Below, piece by piece: positions 1 through 10,483 of a DNA stretch of 64,000 bases. The DNA is from Plantago ovata (taxonomy: Eukaryota > Streptophyta > Magnoliopsida > Lamiales > Plantaginaceae). The notes beneath the pieces are model-generated. The model was not told the DNA's origin. It ran no database searches and saw only the letters and a program-made list of their open reading frames with translations. Each line of letters starts with the position of its first letter. Within the stretch, counting starts at the first letter, position 1. Made by a program: the position numbers and the translations under genes. Location of the stretch: assembly GCA_028274465.1 (NCBI GenBank), contig CM051456.1, positions 74,076,753 to 74,140,752 on the forward strand, written 5' to 3'.

Positions 1-910
1 AGAGGTTTTATCTGGGTCGTTCGCAGAACAGCCCGGCACGGACAGCCCGCCAAAGTTCACAGCCCGGACCGGCCCGTTTAAAATGAGCCCAGAACAACCC
101 ATGTACATTTAAAGATGTGGGTTATATGGGCCTTACTCCCAGTGGCCCGCGACAACCCGACCCACGAATAGTTAAACCCGGGTGATAGCCCGTGACCCGT
201 AACAACCCGTCACATTTAGCCCGTCTATTTTAGTACTGATTCAATTAATTTGTGTTGTAATTGTCGAGTAAAAAAGCCCAATAATATTGTCTCTTAGTCC
301 CAATAATAATAGTTCATACACTAGTATTCCTAGACATTAACTCCTTAAATAATTCATATTTTCTCTACTAATTAATTATAGTAAATTGACTAATAATGCC
401 CCGTTAATTATGTCTCCAATCACCTCTAAATAGCTATGTTAATTAATAGTTATCATCATAGTTGAATATATTGTGTATTTTTGTTACTATATTTGTTTGT
501 TAAATTTAAGTTGCCATAGTTAAAATGTCAAACTTTCACATTCAACACTTAAAATTCAAATTCTATATTTAGTATTAAATGTCAAATTTCCTTCATTAAA
601 GTGCAAATGTCAAACTTCTTTAATTCCACCAATATAAGATAACAGATCTGCATTAAGTATTAATATCACCTTCCTTATATTAGCAAAAAAAAAAAAAAAA
701 AAATACATATGCAGTCCGGCCCGGCCCGCGAACAACCCGGATCGACACATACTATATAACTGGGTTGTGGGCCGTGCCAGGCTACCATATTGTCTAAAAA
801 GCCCGGCCCGGTCCATTTAAAAGCTGGACAGGAACAACCCGCACATTTATGGAGCGGGCTTTTGCAGGGTGGCCCGCGAGCAGCTCGGACCGGCCCAATT
901 ACCACCTCTA
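1..910. mobile_element. hAT-like non-autonomous element (left terminus at or just outside the window edge)
   Basis: Both ends of this stretch are dense in GCCCGG/CGGGCC words (about 1-220 and 715-900), separated by AT-rich DNA without coding potential and an A19 run near 684-703. The right end, read on the minus strand, begins TAGAGGTGGTAATTGGGCC; the first bases of the window read AGAGGTTTTATCTGGGTCG. The two therefore form degenerate terminal inverted repeats. Subterminal GGCCCG-rich repeats with TAGAGGTGG-like termini are common in plant hAT elements. The 8-bp target duplication cannot be tested because the left flank is missing. No transposase is present. Alternative: an unclassified MITE. 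Confidence 0.55.
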
Positions 911-1094
911 ACAGGAACCGGGTTGATGAACGAGATTGTCAGACTCGAACAATCAAATAAATTTGTTTGAAAGTCAAAGGGCAACTCACAACTACACAAA
1001 ACACACGTAGTGCAGAGGTAAGATGACCTCGAGTGTCGATCTCTAGGGACTAAACTAGCTTTAACTAAATAACTATATATAATTTCAGAAAACA

Positions 1095-1103
1095 AATGTA
1101 TAT
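1095..1103. repeat. Left target-site duplication of MULE-1
   Basis: AATGTATAT, matched by AATTTATAT at 6686-6694 (8 of 9 bases). The uninterrupted LTR copy near 8205 shows one copy only. Confidence 0.85.
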
Positions 1104-1190
1104 GGGTAAATTTCATCTAGCCCCCTCCTTAGAATTTTTATTACAAAATCTTCCCTCTTAGATATTCAATTACATTTACCCCCCTTGTTC
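1104..1190. repeat. Left terminal inverted repeat of MULE-1
   Basis: Matches the inverted right terminus (about 6600-6685). The best block covers AAAATCTTCC through CAATTACATTT, with scattered substitutions and small indels elsewhere. Confidence 0.8.
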
Positions 1191-1428
1191 GTGAAATCTA
1201 ATTACATTTTGCCCCACGGATTTGACTTTCAGCGAACTAAAGTTTGGAAATGTCCATTTTGTCCCCGCCCAATTATCAGATTCTAGCAAGAGCCAAACAT
1301 CTTAAGGATGACACGTGAGGGGCACATGAGGGGCTAGATGTAATTGATTTTTAACAAAGGGTGGTGAACTGTAATTAGAAAGTAGCCGTTGGATACTCAC
1401 TACTAGCCGTTGGAATTCGAATTTGTGC

Positions 1429-1437
1429 TTATATATA
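1429..1437 (+). promoter_or_regulatory. TATA-box candidate for the small MULE-1 gene
   Basis: TTATATATAC about 85 bp upstream of the ATG at 1517. It is the only clear TATA-like word between the terminal repeat and this ORF. Confidence 0.4.
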
Positions 1438-1516
1438 CCCCCTTTAACTCATGATTTAGTACTCTTTTCAGGATGTATGAACTATATATCCATTTATCTT
1501 GTAAATTCTATAAAAA

Positions 1517-1927
1517 ATGAGTTCTTCGAGTGTTCTTCGTCCGCTTTGCAAGTCGGTAAGTTGTCGCAAGCGTACGGTGCTTGCTGTTGCGAATGACGAG
1601 AGGTTTTATTGGAATTGCAAGTCCCATGGATGGTCAGAATGGGCTAGTGAGCCTGAAAATTTGCAAGCTCAACGGCGGGGAGAAATTTTGGAGCCTACCC
1701 TTGTGTGGGAATTTGTTCAACCAAGTAGTCGTGCCAACATACCCCCAAGTGAATCTGTCTCACAAGTTGAAGAACAAGTGCCACAACCAAGACCAAAGAG
1801 AGCTGTTGGAAAGGAAAGAGCTATGGAGGAAGATAAAAGTAGGAGAGTAATGCATGTACTAATTAGCATAAACCTGTTACTATTGGCTATCTATTTACTT
1901 GTGCAAATCTGTAAATCATTCAAGTAG
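1517..1927 (+). CDS. Small GRF-zinc-finger-like protein with C-terminal membrane anchor, carried by MULE-1
   Basis: This 136-aa ORF opens with a serine-rich start and a Cys-rich segment. Cys11, Cys16, Cys34, His37 and the FYWNC...WSEW pattern (residues 30-42) resemble the GRF-type zinc finger of many small plant proteins (pattern GRxFxxC...CxFFxW), but the canonical spacing is not fully kept. Residues 45-105 are polar and charged with a KR-rich stretch. Residues 111-131 form one strongly hydrophobic helix followed by a short basic tail, a tail-anchor-like layout. It is convergent with the transposase gene, the position mudrB occupies in maize MuDR. It is uninterrupted while the neighbouring transposase is broken. 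A role in transposition is inference only; a captured host fragment is the main alternative. Confidence 0.55.
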   Translation: MSSSSVLRPLCKSVSCRKRTVLAVANDERFYWNCKSHGWSEWASEPENLQAQRRGEILEPTLVWEFVQPSSRANIPPSESVSQVEEQVPQPRPKRAVGKERAMEEDKSRRVMHVLISINLLLLAIYLLVQICKSFK

Positions 1928-2196
1928 CAAAGTGATGAATATTAATGAGAACTCAAATGATTTCCATAAATGTCTAACCCAAAAGGTGATGAATACAGTA
2001 GTTACATCACAAATCCATAAACCTTGTCAATAGACCATGACAGGCTATGCTAGAGTAACATCAGAAATCCAAAAGATACTTAAGTGCTAAAGACAGCAGA
2101 ATAAGCAATCCAAGACAATAGATCATCAAAGTAGCCAAAAGACACATAAATATCCTAGAGTTGACAGTTAAATAGTAGAGTAACATAAACTGCAAA
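1928..2196. other. Intergenic space between convergent MULE-1 genes
   Basis: AT-rich sequence holding the presumed 3' ends of both genes. No further feature seen. Confidence 0.5.
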
Positions 2197-5100
2197 CTAA
2201 GCCTTTGCCTTCCCCTTAGCTGCTGCACTTGCCCTGCCTCTCCCTCTACCTGCTCCCCTACCTCTCCCTCTTCCTGATCCACTACCCCTTGCTGGGCCTG
2301 ATGCTTTGCTGGATGATGCTCCTCCCTGTTCATTCCTCTTTCTGTTATTCCTTATAGCATTAGCCTATAATACAAACCATCAATACATAATATCAATACA
2401 AACCAATGATCACAATTCATTTATATCCAACATACAGTTCAGTAACACACCAACAACACAGTTAAATACACGGCTCACTCACAGCTTGACTTGGATCCTG
2501 AGTTGGAGCTTGTTATGGAGCCATACTTGGAGCTTGAGAGCCATTTTGCCCTTGAGCCTGCCTCCATTGCGCCTAAAAAAATTCAAAAGTCAGGCTTGTG
2601 CAATTCCATACATTATTAGAGGAAGTAAGCCAGAATACTTACAAGTGTAGGACACCTCTTGCAATTGTGACCTCTCTTCTTACAAAGACTGCAAGTGGGG
2701 CCTCTTCTCTGCTCATGTAGTGGGACCTTCTTTCTAGTGCCAAACCCTTCAGAGGGATGTCTGATTCTAACTTGTTGAGGCCTGCCAACCTTTTTCTTGA
2801 TTTCTGGTGGTGAGCAGACATCTGGTGTCAAGTCTCTTGGCCAAAATCTGTAATCATCAACTGGAGTGATTGAGAGATCATATGTCCTTATGTAGGCTGC
2901 AGTTGTGTGATTGTCTGACACATAGTTTTCTGCCTCATCTCTTAAATAGGTTATCACTACCAATGCATGCCTACAAGGAATGTCAGTGAGGTTCCATCTG
3001 TTGCAGTTGCATGATCTGGCTCGCATGTTAACCACAAAGGTGAAGCTATAATCCTCCACCTCATACATGTCATTTCCAGCATCAGTCTTCAAATGGAGGC
3101 GGCTGGATTGCTCATAGTTGTCATTCAGTAGCCTTAGAACCCTTGGCATCAAGCTGGTACTGCAAAGTGCACCTTGGCTATTTCTCACAGTAATCCTCCT
3201 CATAACTTGTTCTCTTAGACCCTTATAATAAACAAATATTCACGTATTAAGATCACAGAAATGACTGGAATGCAAGACATTAAATGAAAATGTTAAAATC
3301 TTAGAAATTACCTCCATGATTTTGAGGACAGAGAAGCCTCTTATGGGTTCAACCCAAGCATTGAAAGATTCACTGCAGTTGTTTGTGACATGGTCTATGT
3401 GAGGGGCTGCATCAAATGCATGTCTTGCCCAATGGCCTAGGGGAATCTCCATTAACCAATCATAAGCTGCTTGGTTCACATCCCTAATCTTGTCCATGGC
3501 CTTGTGAAATCCATATGCTGTATAAGCAGTTGATGCCTGCCAGAAGTATTTCTTCAATAGAACTGCAGTCCACCTTAGCTTGAAGTTATCATATATGGGC
3601 TTTGCACATTTTCTATTGATAACAGTTGGGCAATTCTCTTCTATAATAGGCACCAGACCCTGCAGTTGGTAAGCATAAATGACAAGTTAGCTAGTGTATA
3701 TTGTAATACAGGAAACATAGATACTAAAGAACTAAGTTTCATACATTCTGTCTATCTGCCATGAAGTGCCAATGCATGTCTGCTTCAAATGGACCAACAA
3801 AATTCTCCAAGCAATGCATGAAGAATCCTCATGATTCCTTGCATTCAGACTCAACAATTGCCCATGCTAATGGAAATACACCACGGTTGGCATCAATACC
3901 AACTGTAGAGAGTAAGACACCTCCATATTTCTCTTTGAGGTGGCAGCCATCGAAGAATAAGAAGGGGGAACAGCCTGCTAAGAAACCCCTCTTCAAGCCA
4001 TCTAATCCCATGAAAAACCTCTTGAACTGTGGGGGCCTGTCAATGCAAGGAGTGGTCTGAAGCTCCACAATGGACCCTGGGTTTGTCCTAATCACCATCT
4101 GTCTATACTTGGGTGCAAGTTTGTAAGCCTCTTCTGGGTTTCCACCTAACACAAGCATAGCTTTCTCTCTGGCCCTCCATACTTTCATGTAGGGCACATT
4201 CACACCAATCTTCATGTTTATCCAAAGCTCCAGCTTCTTGGCACTGAGGTTAAGGTGCTCTTTCAATTCTTCAACAAATTTGCCACATAACCAATTTGAG
4301 TCTGCCATTTTTGGATCCACCTTCCTCACACACCTATGCTTCCCTGCATATTTCTTCACCATGACTGAAGTAGAATCATCCATTAAACTGACATGGATTC
4401 TCCATGGACAACCCTAGGAGCGTATACAACAAGTAAAAGAAATAGTCAGAAAGCAGAAAATAATAACAGTTGTACAACAGTAGGAAATCAAGAGTAATTG
4501 TTCATAAAAGTAAGCAATCACATACCTTGACCTTGGCTTTGCAATGTGCAGTGTATCTATCTGGATCATTCTTCTGTTTCACCATAGTAAACCCAACCTT
4601 AATCACATAATTCTTTAGTCTTCTCCTCATCTCATTCATACTATTAAAAGTATGTCCAACATGAAATTCCTTGTCATCAGCCTCATAATTTTCTTCAAAT
4701 TCATCTCCCTGCCACCCTTGTGGACCCATATCAACATCATTTTCACCATCACTTGGATACTCTACTCCAGCAGCAGTTTCATCCATATGAACATGTGAAG
4801 GACCACCTTCATCATTCCCAGTTCCATGTGGAGCATCACCTTCCTCATTAACATTGCTTGCTTCTCCTGATGCACCCTCACCAGCTTCCTCCAATGGAAC
4901 ATCATCATCATCAGACCCTTCACACCTCTTAAAACCAATGATAATATCCCCTTCTTCATGAGCATAGTCCACAACAGGCTCATCTTCCTCCCAGTCCACA
5001 AACCTTTCTCCATCATCATCATCAAGATAAGGCTCCTCCTCATATTCATCTTCATCATCCTCACTCTGCAACAATTCCACATATCCATCATATTCACTAT

Positions 5101-6126
5101 CCATAGATCATCACTGCCTTCTCCTTTACTCCCCATAGAAATCTCATCACCCCCCTTATAACCACCAGCCCCATGATCATTCACAGTTTCATCAAGAACA
5201 CCATCATCCTCCTGCCAGTCTTCAACTACTACATCATTCTCCTTACTTCTATCAATTTCATCATCTGCCTCACCATACTGACCCCCCATAAGGTCTGAAA
5301 ACAACTCACCAAAGTTCAGAGGACCATTCATGCTAGCTGGGGTTTTGAGAGGAATATTTGGTGAAGTACTTGAAATGTGTTGAGGCCTGTACACAGGTGT
5401 TTCATTGTGTAGAGTAGGTTCAGAAGTATTGGGTGGAGGGGTAGTGAATGCAGCAGTTTCAGGACTTCTGTGTGGAGGAGTAGTGGCTTTTGTTGGTTCA
5501 GGACTTTTGTGTGGAGGAGTAGGGAATTCTGTTGGTTCAGGACTTTTGTGTGGAGGAGTATTTGGAGGTGAAGTCTGTGTGGGCTGTGTCATTGGTGGAT
5601 GATCATCATCCCCAGTCAGATCAATTACATCTTCACCAGGTTTGGGGAATCTTTTTGATTTAGGAGGTCGAGGCTTGGCTGCCCTAGGCCTGATCATCCT
5701 TTTCCTAGGTGGTGGATCATTCAATGGAACCTCAAACAGTATATCAACATCATCATAAGTTGGATCAAACATTTTCTCCTTCATTTTTTTCTTACATTCT
5801 CTAGGTGGAGACATCTGAGCTACAGGTTTAACAATATCAATATAACAACGCACTTCACACTCCATATGTTCCTTGTTTTTTTCAAACATTAACTTCACAT
5901 CATTATCAGTTAGCAAGTCTATTTCCTCACCAGTTCCATGCACTTCAGACACACAGGTAAAAAACAGAGTATCATCATTCTCCTTTTCAATTTTAGACAA
6001 CACTTGTTTATCAATATCAGCACACAGTTTTTCATAAGAATACCTTTTAGGGTTCACGTCTGTGATGGTTTCTGTACCATTCATGTAATGAAACCTTATC
6101 CAGTAAGTATCCTTTTTCTTCCCCAT
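2197..6126 (-). pseudogene. MULE-1 transposase, six-exon gene with at least three disabling lesions
   Basis: Read on the minus strand, the likely start is the MGKKKD methionine at 6126. Exons by splice sites: 6126-4526, 4413-3745, 3659-3312, 3221-2643, about 2572-2475 and about 2363-2197. Domain order: an N-terminal PB1-like segment; a Pro-rich linker with repeated HKSPEPT units; a long Asp/Glu-rich region; the MuDR N-terminal domain (around 4640-4300); and the MULE DDE core with FFDGCH (first Asp), ADRQNG (second Asp) and NNCSESFN (Glu). A SWIM zinc finger follows (CNCNRW...CRHA, near 3000), then a CCHC-type knuckle (CSLCKKRGHNCKRC) and an Arg-Gly-rich C-terminus. Lesions: a frameshift near 5105, TGA at 3829-3831 where Trp is expected, and TAA at 2513-2515 in exon 5. 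All domain landmarks survive, so the inactivation looks fairly recent. Confidence 0.9.
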
Positions 6127-6599
6127 TGATGTCACAGAAAACACAGAAAAAACCCAGAAAAAAAGTTCAAAAAAAACCCTAGTTCAACACACAATCTAGA
6201 AATCGAGAAAATATACCAAATTAAATACAAAACTTGAACAATAACAACCAAAACAACACTAAAGTACTACAAAATCACAGAATTTTGAAGTTCACTTACT
6301 AACCTCCGTTTCAGTCGCCGTATTGCACAATTCCGCACCAAGAACGCTTCGATAGTGTCCGATTAACCCATATACGTCGAATAATCGCGATTAAACAACA
6401 GGCTTCGAGTGGAGTTTTGGCTGATTATGGGTGGAAGAAGAAGCGACGTATGGAGGGAACTAGGGTGACGGGAGGTGAAAAAAGGGAATAATGAGAAATA
6501 AATTTTGATTGTTCAATAAATCCCAAAATTTGTCTTAAGACCGCGTTTGGATGGCGATAAGTGAACAGTACCAAATAAGTTGGTCAACAGAAGCTGCTC

Positions 6600-6685
6600 A
6601 TTTTGGGGCAAAATGTAATTGATTATCTAAGGAGGAAGATTTTGAAAAGTGAGGCAGCAACAAGGTGGGTTTATGTAATTTTCCC
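6600..6685. repeat. Right terminal inverted repeat of MULE-1
   Basis: Reverse complement pairs with 1104-1190. It ends GTAATTTTCCC directly against the target duplication. Confidence 0.8.
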
Positions 6686-8205
6686 AATTTATATTAACTC
6701 GACTTAACAATATATGGAGAAAGCTGGTGATAGTATGCTCGTTCTAAGCATCAAGTTCTAATTATGCATGAAAGTGCAATTCGTACTGCCTTAAAAGTAA
6801 TTCGATTTACAAACACCAAAGACATATTTGTAGACGTGTATTTAGAAAGCTTCCTATCTATAGTAATACTTGGCTAAGGTTGTCAGTCTTAGTTCAAGCA
6901 GTACTTGCAAATTATATATAATCGAATCGTTGATCTTGAATTGTCCTAGTGTTTCTAACACTTTTCTACGAAGATATATGGCTTAGTCGGATCAAAGAAT
7001 CGAATTAAGATAATTAAACAAGTAAAAGACTCAGAAACTGAATCATGCATAATACGAACCCTAGCTACGAATCCACATACTATCACCAACTAGATGCTTA
7101 CCTACTCATATCAATAACACAATCAACAATCATAATTGAAGCAATAATGAATGAAAACATGGTGAATTGAAAGATGAATAGCAGAATTGTAAGATACAAA
7201 GTTACCACCAAAGGTTGTCAATCTCCGGTGAATTGCTAAACTCACAAAGATCTAGCAAGGTGAGATAATTCGATGTCCAAATCTCTCCTCTAGCTCCAAA
7301 TTCACTAAGATACAAAGGTTCTAAGAGAAAATATACCCAGAACAAGCTCTAGGGTTTAGGGCTGTAAAAATATGATGAAAGAAATGAAAATATGAGGCAG
7401 TTGCTGTTGGAATATATAGTTTCTTGCATGCATTTTGCACGTACGGGGCGGACTGTCGGGTGCCTTCCGACAGAAACTATATATATTTCCAAAATCTACG
7501 AATTTTCATATCTTTCATCATATTTTTACAGCCTTAAACCCTAGAGCTTGTTCTGGGTATATTTTCTCTTAGAACCTTTGTAACATAGCGAATTTGGAGC
7601 TAGAGGAGAGATTTGGACACTGATTTATCTCATATTGCTAGATCTTTGTGAGTTTAGCAATTCACCGGAGATTGACAACCTTTGGTGGTAACCTTGTATC
7701 TCACAATTCTGCTATTTATCTTTCAATTCACCATGTTTTCATTCATTATTGCTTCAATTATGATTGTTGATTGTGTTATTTATATGAGTAGCTAAGCATC
7801 TAGTTGGTGATAGTATGTGGATTCGTAGCTAGGGTTCGTATTATGCATGATTGAGTTTCTGAGTCTTTTACTTGTTTAATTATCTTAATTCGATTCTTTG
7901 ATCCGACTAAGTCATATATCTTCGTAGAAAAGTGTTACAAACACTAGGACAATTCAAGATCATCGATTCGATTATATATAATTTGCAAGTACTTCTTGAA
8001 CTAAGTCTGACAACCTTAGCCAAGTATTAGTATAGATAGGAAGCTTTCAAAATACACGTCTACAAATCTGTCTTTGGTGTTTGTAAATCGAATTACTTTT
8101 AAGGCATTACGAGTTGCACTTTCATGCATAATTAGAACTTGATGCTTAGAACGAGCATACTATCACCAGCTTTCTCCATATATTGTTAAGTCGAGTTAAT
8201 ATAAA
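6686..8205. repeat. Inverted repeat of LTR sequence (arms about 740 bp)
   Basis: 6686-7425 is the reverse complement of about 7463-8205, with a spacer of roughly 40 bp containing GGGGCGGACTGTCGGG. Adding 924-1103 against 8210-8376, the original arms were about 0.9 kb before MULE-1 inserted. Both arms keep a TATA-like box near the centre, so the two LTR promoters point away from each other. Confidence 0.85.
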
Positions 8206-8376
8206 TTTGTTTTCTGAAATTATATATAGTTATTTAGTTAAAGCTAGTTTAGTCCCTAGAGATCGACACTCGAGGTCATCTTACCTCTGCACTACGTGTT
8301 TTGTGTAGTTGTGAGTTGCCCTTTGGCTTTCAAACAAATGTATTTGATTGTTCGAGTCTGACAATCTCGTTCATCA
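7463..8376 (+). mobile_element. Athila-like 5' LTR (plus orientation, 5' end lost at the inverted junction)
   Basis: It ends CTCGTTCATCA directly before a primer-binding site and gag, so it functions as a 5' LTR. TATA candidate ACTATATATATTT near 7470-7482. It shares blocks with the 1.25 kb LTR family further right (for example GGAGATTGACAACCTT and TGGTGATAGTATGTG), so it is a related subfamily. Confidence 0.75.
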
Positions 8377-8379
8377 AAT

Positions 8380-8398
8380 TGGCGCCGTTGCCGGGGAC
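8380..8398 (+). other. Primer-binding site, tRNA-Asp type
   Basis: TGGCGCCGTTGCCGGGGAC begins three bases after the LTR end. It is complementary to the 3' end of plant tRNA-Asp, the primer known for Athila elements. Confidence 0.85.
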
Positions 8399-8513
8399 TA
8401 TAACTTCTTTCTACTTTTTAGCTTGTTTATATTTTCAGCATTCAATTTCCAGAATATTTAGTAGTTTAAGTTTGTTTCCCTTTGATACTCACTTGATTCG
8501 TTTCAGGTAGTTT

Positions 8514-9915
8514 ATGCGGAGCACGAGATCTAGTGGAATTCCTCTTGTTGAATCTATTGCGGAGATTGATAGGGTATATCATCAAAGGAAGCGAGTGAGT
8601 GCTAGAGTTGAGGTAGTGGAGGAAGATTTCTCTAATTCTCTGCAGGAGATTTTTAAGCAACCGGATTCTTGGGAAGGTTTTGTGATGGCTCGCCCACTCT
8701 TGAAATCATGGGTTCAACCCAACCAGGAACGGATGAGAAGTCCGGCTATTGTTCTTTCTGCTGCAACTCGTGATTTAGATATCAAGAATCACATGTTTCA
8801 GCAACTCCCGAGGTTCTATGGGTTGGCTAGGGAGGATGTTATGGGGTACTTGAATGATATTGAGGATTTCATCAACAATCTTCCAAGGCCTGGAGCTGGA
8901 ATTACGGATGATGAGCTGAGGATGAAGGTCTTTGCTATGGGTCTTGGAGATAAGGCAAAGGCATGATTAGGCTCTCTGGAAGCCGGATCACTTGACACCT
9001 GGGCTAAGGTGTTTTCTGCTTTTATGGAGAAGTATTTTCCCCATACTCTTACTACCGCGCTGAAGGCACAAATCAGTGGTTTCAAGCAAGACTACGATGA
9101 GACCATATATACTGCTCTCGAGAGGTACAAGGACCTCATGAACAAGTGCCCACACCATGGGATGGAACTCTCCGACCTTATCCAACACTTCTACAATGGG
9201 CTCACATATGAGAGCCAACAGGTTGTGGATTTCCAATGCCGAGGAAATATCTGGGAGGAAACCGCCGAAGATGTGTGGGCGTGTTTTGAAAGGCTCGCGA
9301 AGGGATCTCAGTTCAAGGACCCAAGGGGTATGAACATGAGGCGTGTAGTTGAAGCTCCAACGAAACCCGAGGTGCAGTTGAACGGTGTGAGTGGGGATAG
9401 GTTTGATGGCTTCGCCCATGAGATGAGGCAGGTTCTTAAGAGCTCGATGGGGCAACCTCTTCCCAATGAAGTTTGCAGGGTGTTCAAGAACTATGGGCAT
9501 GGGGCTCATATGTGTAGGTCTGATTTGGCCAATGATGGGGTTTATTGGGTGGACGTAGGAGAAGAAGAGGTGTTTGCTGCTGAACTTGGGGGGCTAGCTA
9601 TGGGCAAGATGGTAGGAATCCTCGAGGTGGATATTGGAAGAAGGGGTTCCGAAGCAACCAAGGGTATGCACCTCAAAATCAGACCTATGGACCTAACCAA
9701 GACCGTAGTAATCTCAACTACGGTAATGATCATTGTGAGAACCCTCCACCTAGAACCGAAGCAACCAAGGGCATTGTGAAGAATGTATTGGTCAAGATTG
9801 GTGAAGCTTCTGTTTACACCAATTTCGTTGTGATGCCGGCGTCTACACCTGGGATTAGCGATGTTGTTCTCTTGGGGCAAACATTTTTAACCAAATTACG
9901 CTCCGTAATCGACAT
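8514..9915 (+). pseudogene. Athila-like gag-protease relic
   Basis: The ORF opens at ATG 8514 (MRSTRSSGIPL) and encodes the Athila-type retrotransposon gag domain (LPRFYGLAREDVMGYL, MEKYFPHTLTTALKAQ, CPHHGMELSDL). The paralogues at 41276 and 59900 have TGG where this copy has TGA (8964-8966), a Trp-to-stop G-to-A change. The knuckle is weakened: CRVFKNYGHGAHMC, where other copies read CRICKNYGHGAHMC, so the second Cys is Phe. The frame is lost near 9540. Around 9778 the sequence jumps to the protease C-terminal part (VKNVLVKIGEASVYTNF...LLGQTF), so the coiled coil and the DTGS active-site segment are deleted. Similarity stops at about 9915. Confidence 0.85.
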
Positions 9916-10028
9916 CGGGCCTCTTGTCTCTAAAAATCCTCCGTGTTTGCGTAATACTTTTTGGTGTTATGTTATGTGAAGTGTTTACTTTCATTCCATT
10001 TCTAGTGTTAATGAGTATCCATTACTAT
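9916..10028. other. Unassigned short stretch
   Basis: Sequence between the gag relic and the tRNA-like relic. Nothing recognisable in it. Confidence 0.4.
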
Positions 10029-10095
10029 GGGTGTTTGGTCTAGTGGTATGATTCTCGCGAAATGCGAGAGGTCGAGTTCGATTCTCACAGCACCC
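10029..10095 (+). pseudogene. tRNA-Pro-like pseudogene
   Basis: The acceptor arms GGGTGTT and AGCACCC pair fully (one G-U). The D-arm/A-box TGGTCTAGTGGTATGATTC is that of plant tRNA-Pro, and the B-box GAGTTCGATTC is good. The anticodon stem CTCGC/GCGAG closes only a 5-base loop (GAAAT), so no anticodon exists, and the T stem is mispaired at its base. It is therefore a pseudogene or the tRNA-like head of a SINE; no SINE tail is obvious. Confidence 0.65.
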
Positions 10096-10194
10096 CTTAT
10101 TGCCTTTACAAAATTATATTTTTACATTTTATTATATTGTAGGTGAATTAAATAAATTAAAAGAAACAAAAAAATTTGTTTTTAATAAAAAATC

Positions 10195-10483
10195 AGATTT
10201 AGAGACGGAAAAGAAGCTTATCCCTAAAGTGAAGAAACCATGGGCTGCCTGGTCAACGCTAAATTTGCAATTTAGAGACGGATAAGCTTATCCGTCTCTA
10301 AATTTAGAGACGAATGAGCTTATCCGTCTCTAAATTTAGAGACGGATAAGCTCATTCGTCGCTTTTTGGATTAACGACGTTACTTTTCGCGACGGGCCAT
10401 CCGTCGCTAATGGTATATAGCGACGGATCGCTCCGTATAGTGACGGATGCCATCCGTAGCTAAATCATATTTTTATTATAGTG
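10195..10483. mobile_element. CACTA (En/Spm-type) element end with subterminal repeats
   Basis: Many copies of TTTAGAGACGGAT and TCCGTCGCTAA in both orientations. The unit ends ATTATAGTG at 10483; read on the minus strand this starts CACTATAATAAAAAT, a CACTA-type terminus. A matching left CACTA end and a 3-bp duplication were not found, so this is probably one end of a truncated non-autonomous element. Confidence 0.65.

Larger units (their letters stand above)
1104..6685 (-). mobile_element. MULE-1, complete Mutator-like element of 5,582 bp
   Basis: The left end starts GGGTAAATTTCAT and the right end, read on the minus strand, starts GGGAAAATTACAT. About 85 bp at each end align, including a shared block around AAAATCTTCC and CAATTACATTT. 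The flanks AATGTATAT (1095-1103) and AATTTATAT (6686-6694) are a 9-bp target duplication with one mismatch, the length expected for Mutator-like elements. The paralogous LTR arm at about 8195-8215 preserves the empty site. Inside are a broken transposase gene on the minus strand and a small convergent ORF on the plus strand. Confidence 0.9.
924..7425 (-). mobile_element. Athila-like LTR, minus orientation, split by MULE-1
   Basis: The pieces 924-1103 and 6686-7425 together are the reverse complement of the LTR at about 7463-8376. The outer end at 924 (TGATGAACGAG) matches the LTR end at 8376. No primer-binding site flanks 924, so this end faces target DNA rather than an internal region. A TATA-like GAATATATAG lies near 7413-7422. 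The LTR is incomplete at the centre of the inverted pair. Confidence 0.75.

Noticed and set aside
2061..2333. 90-aa minus ORF ending in a hydrophobic stretch
   Set aside because: It is a shifted frame of the Arg-Gly-rich last exon of the MULE-1 transposase running into the 3' flank.
4762..6144. 460-aa minus ORF as one protein
   Set aside because: Its last 110 residues (Met/Trp-rich) are the wrong frame; the acidic frame 5104-4502 continues the real transposase, so there is a frameshift near 5105.
8301..8510. 69-aa ORF over the LTR/primer-site junction
   Set aside because: It covers the 5' LTR end and leader of the Athila-like element; not a gene.
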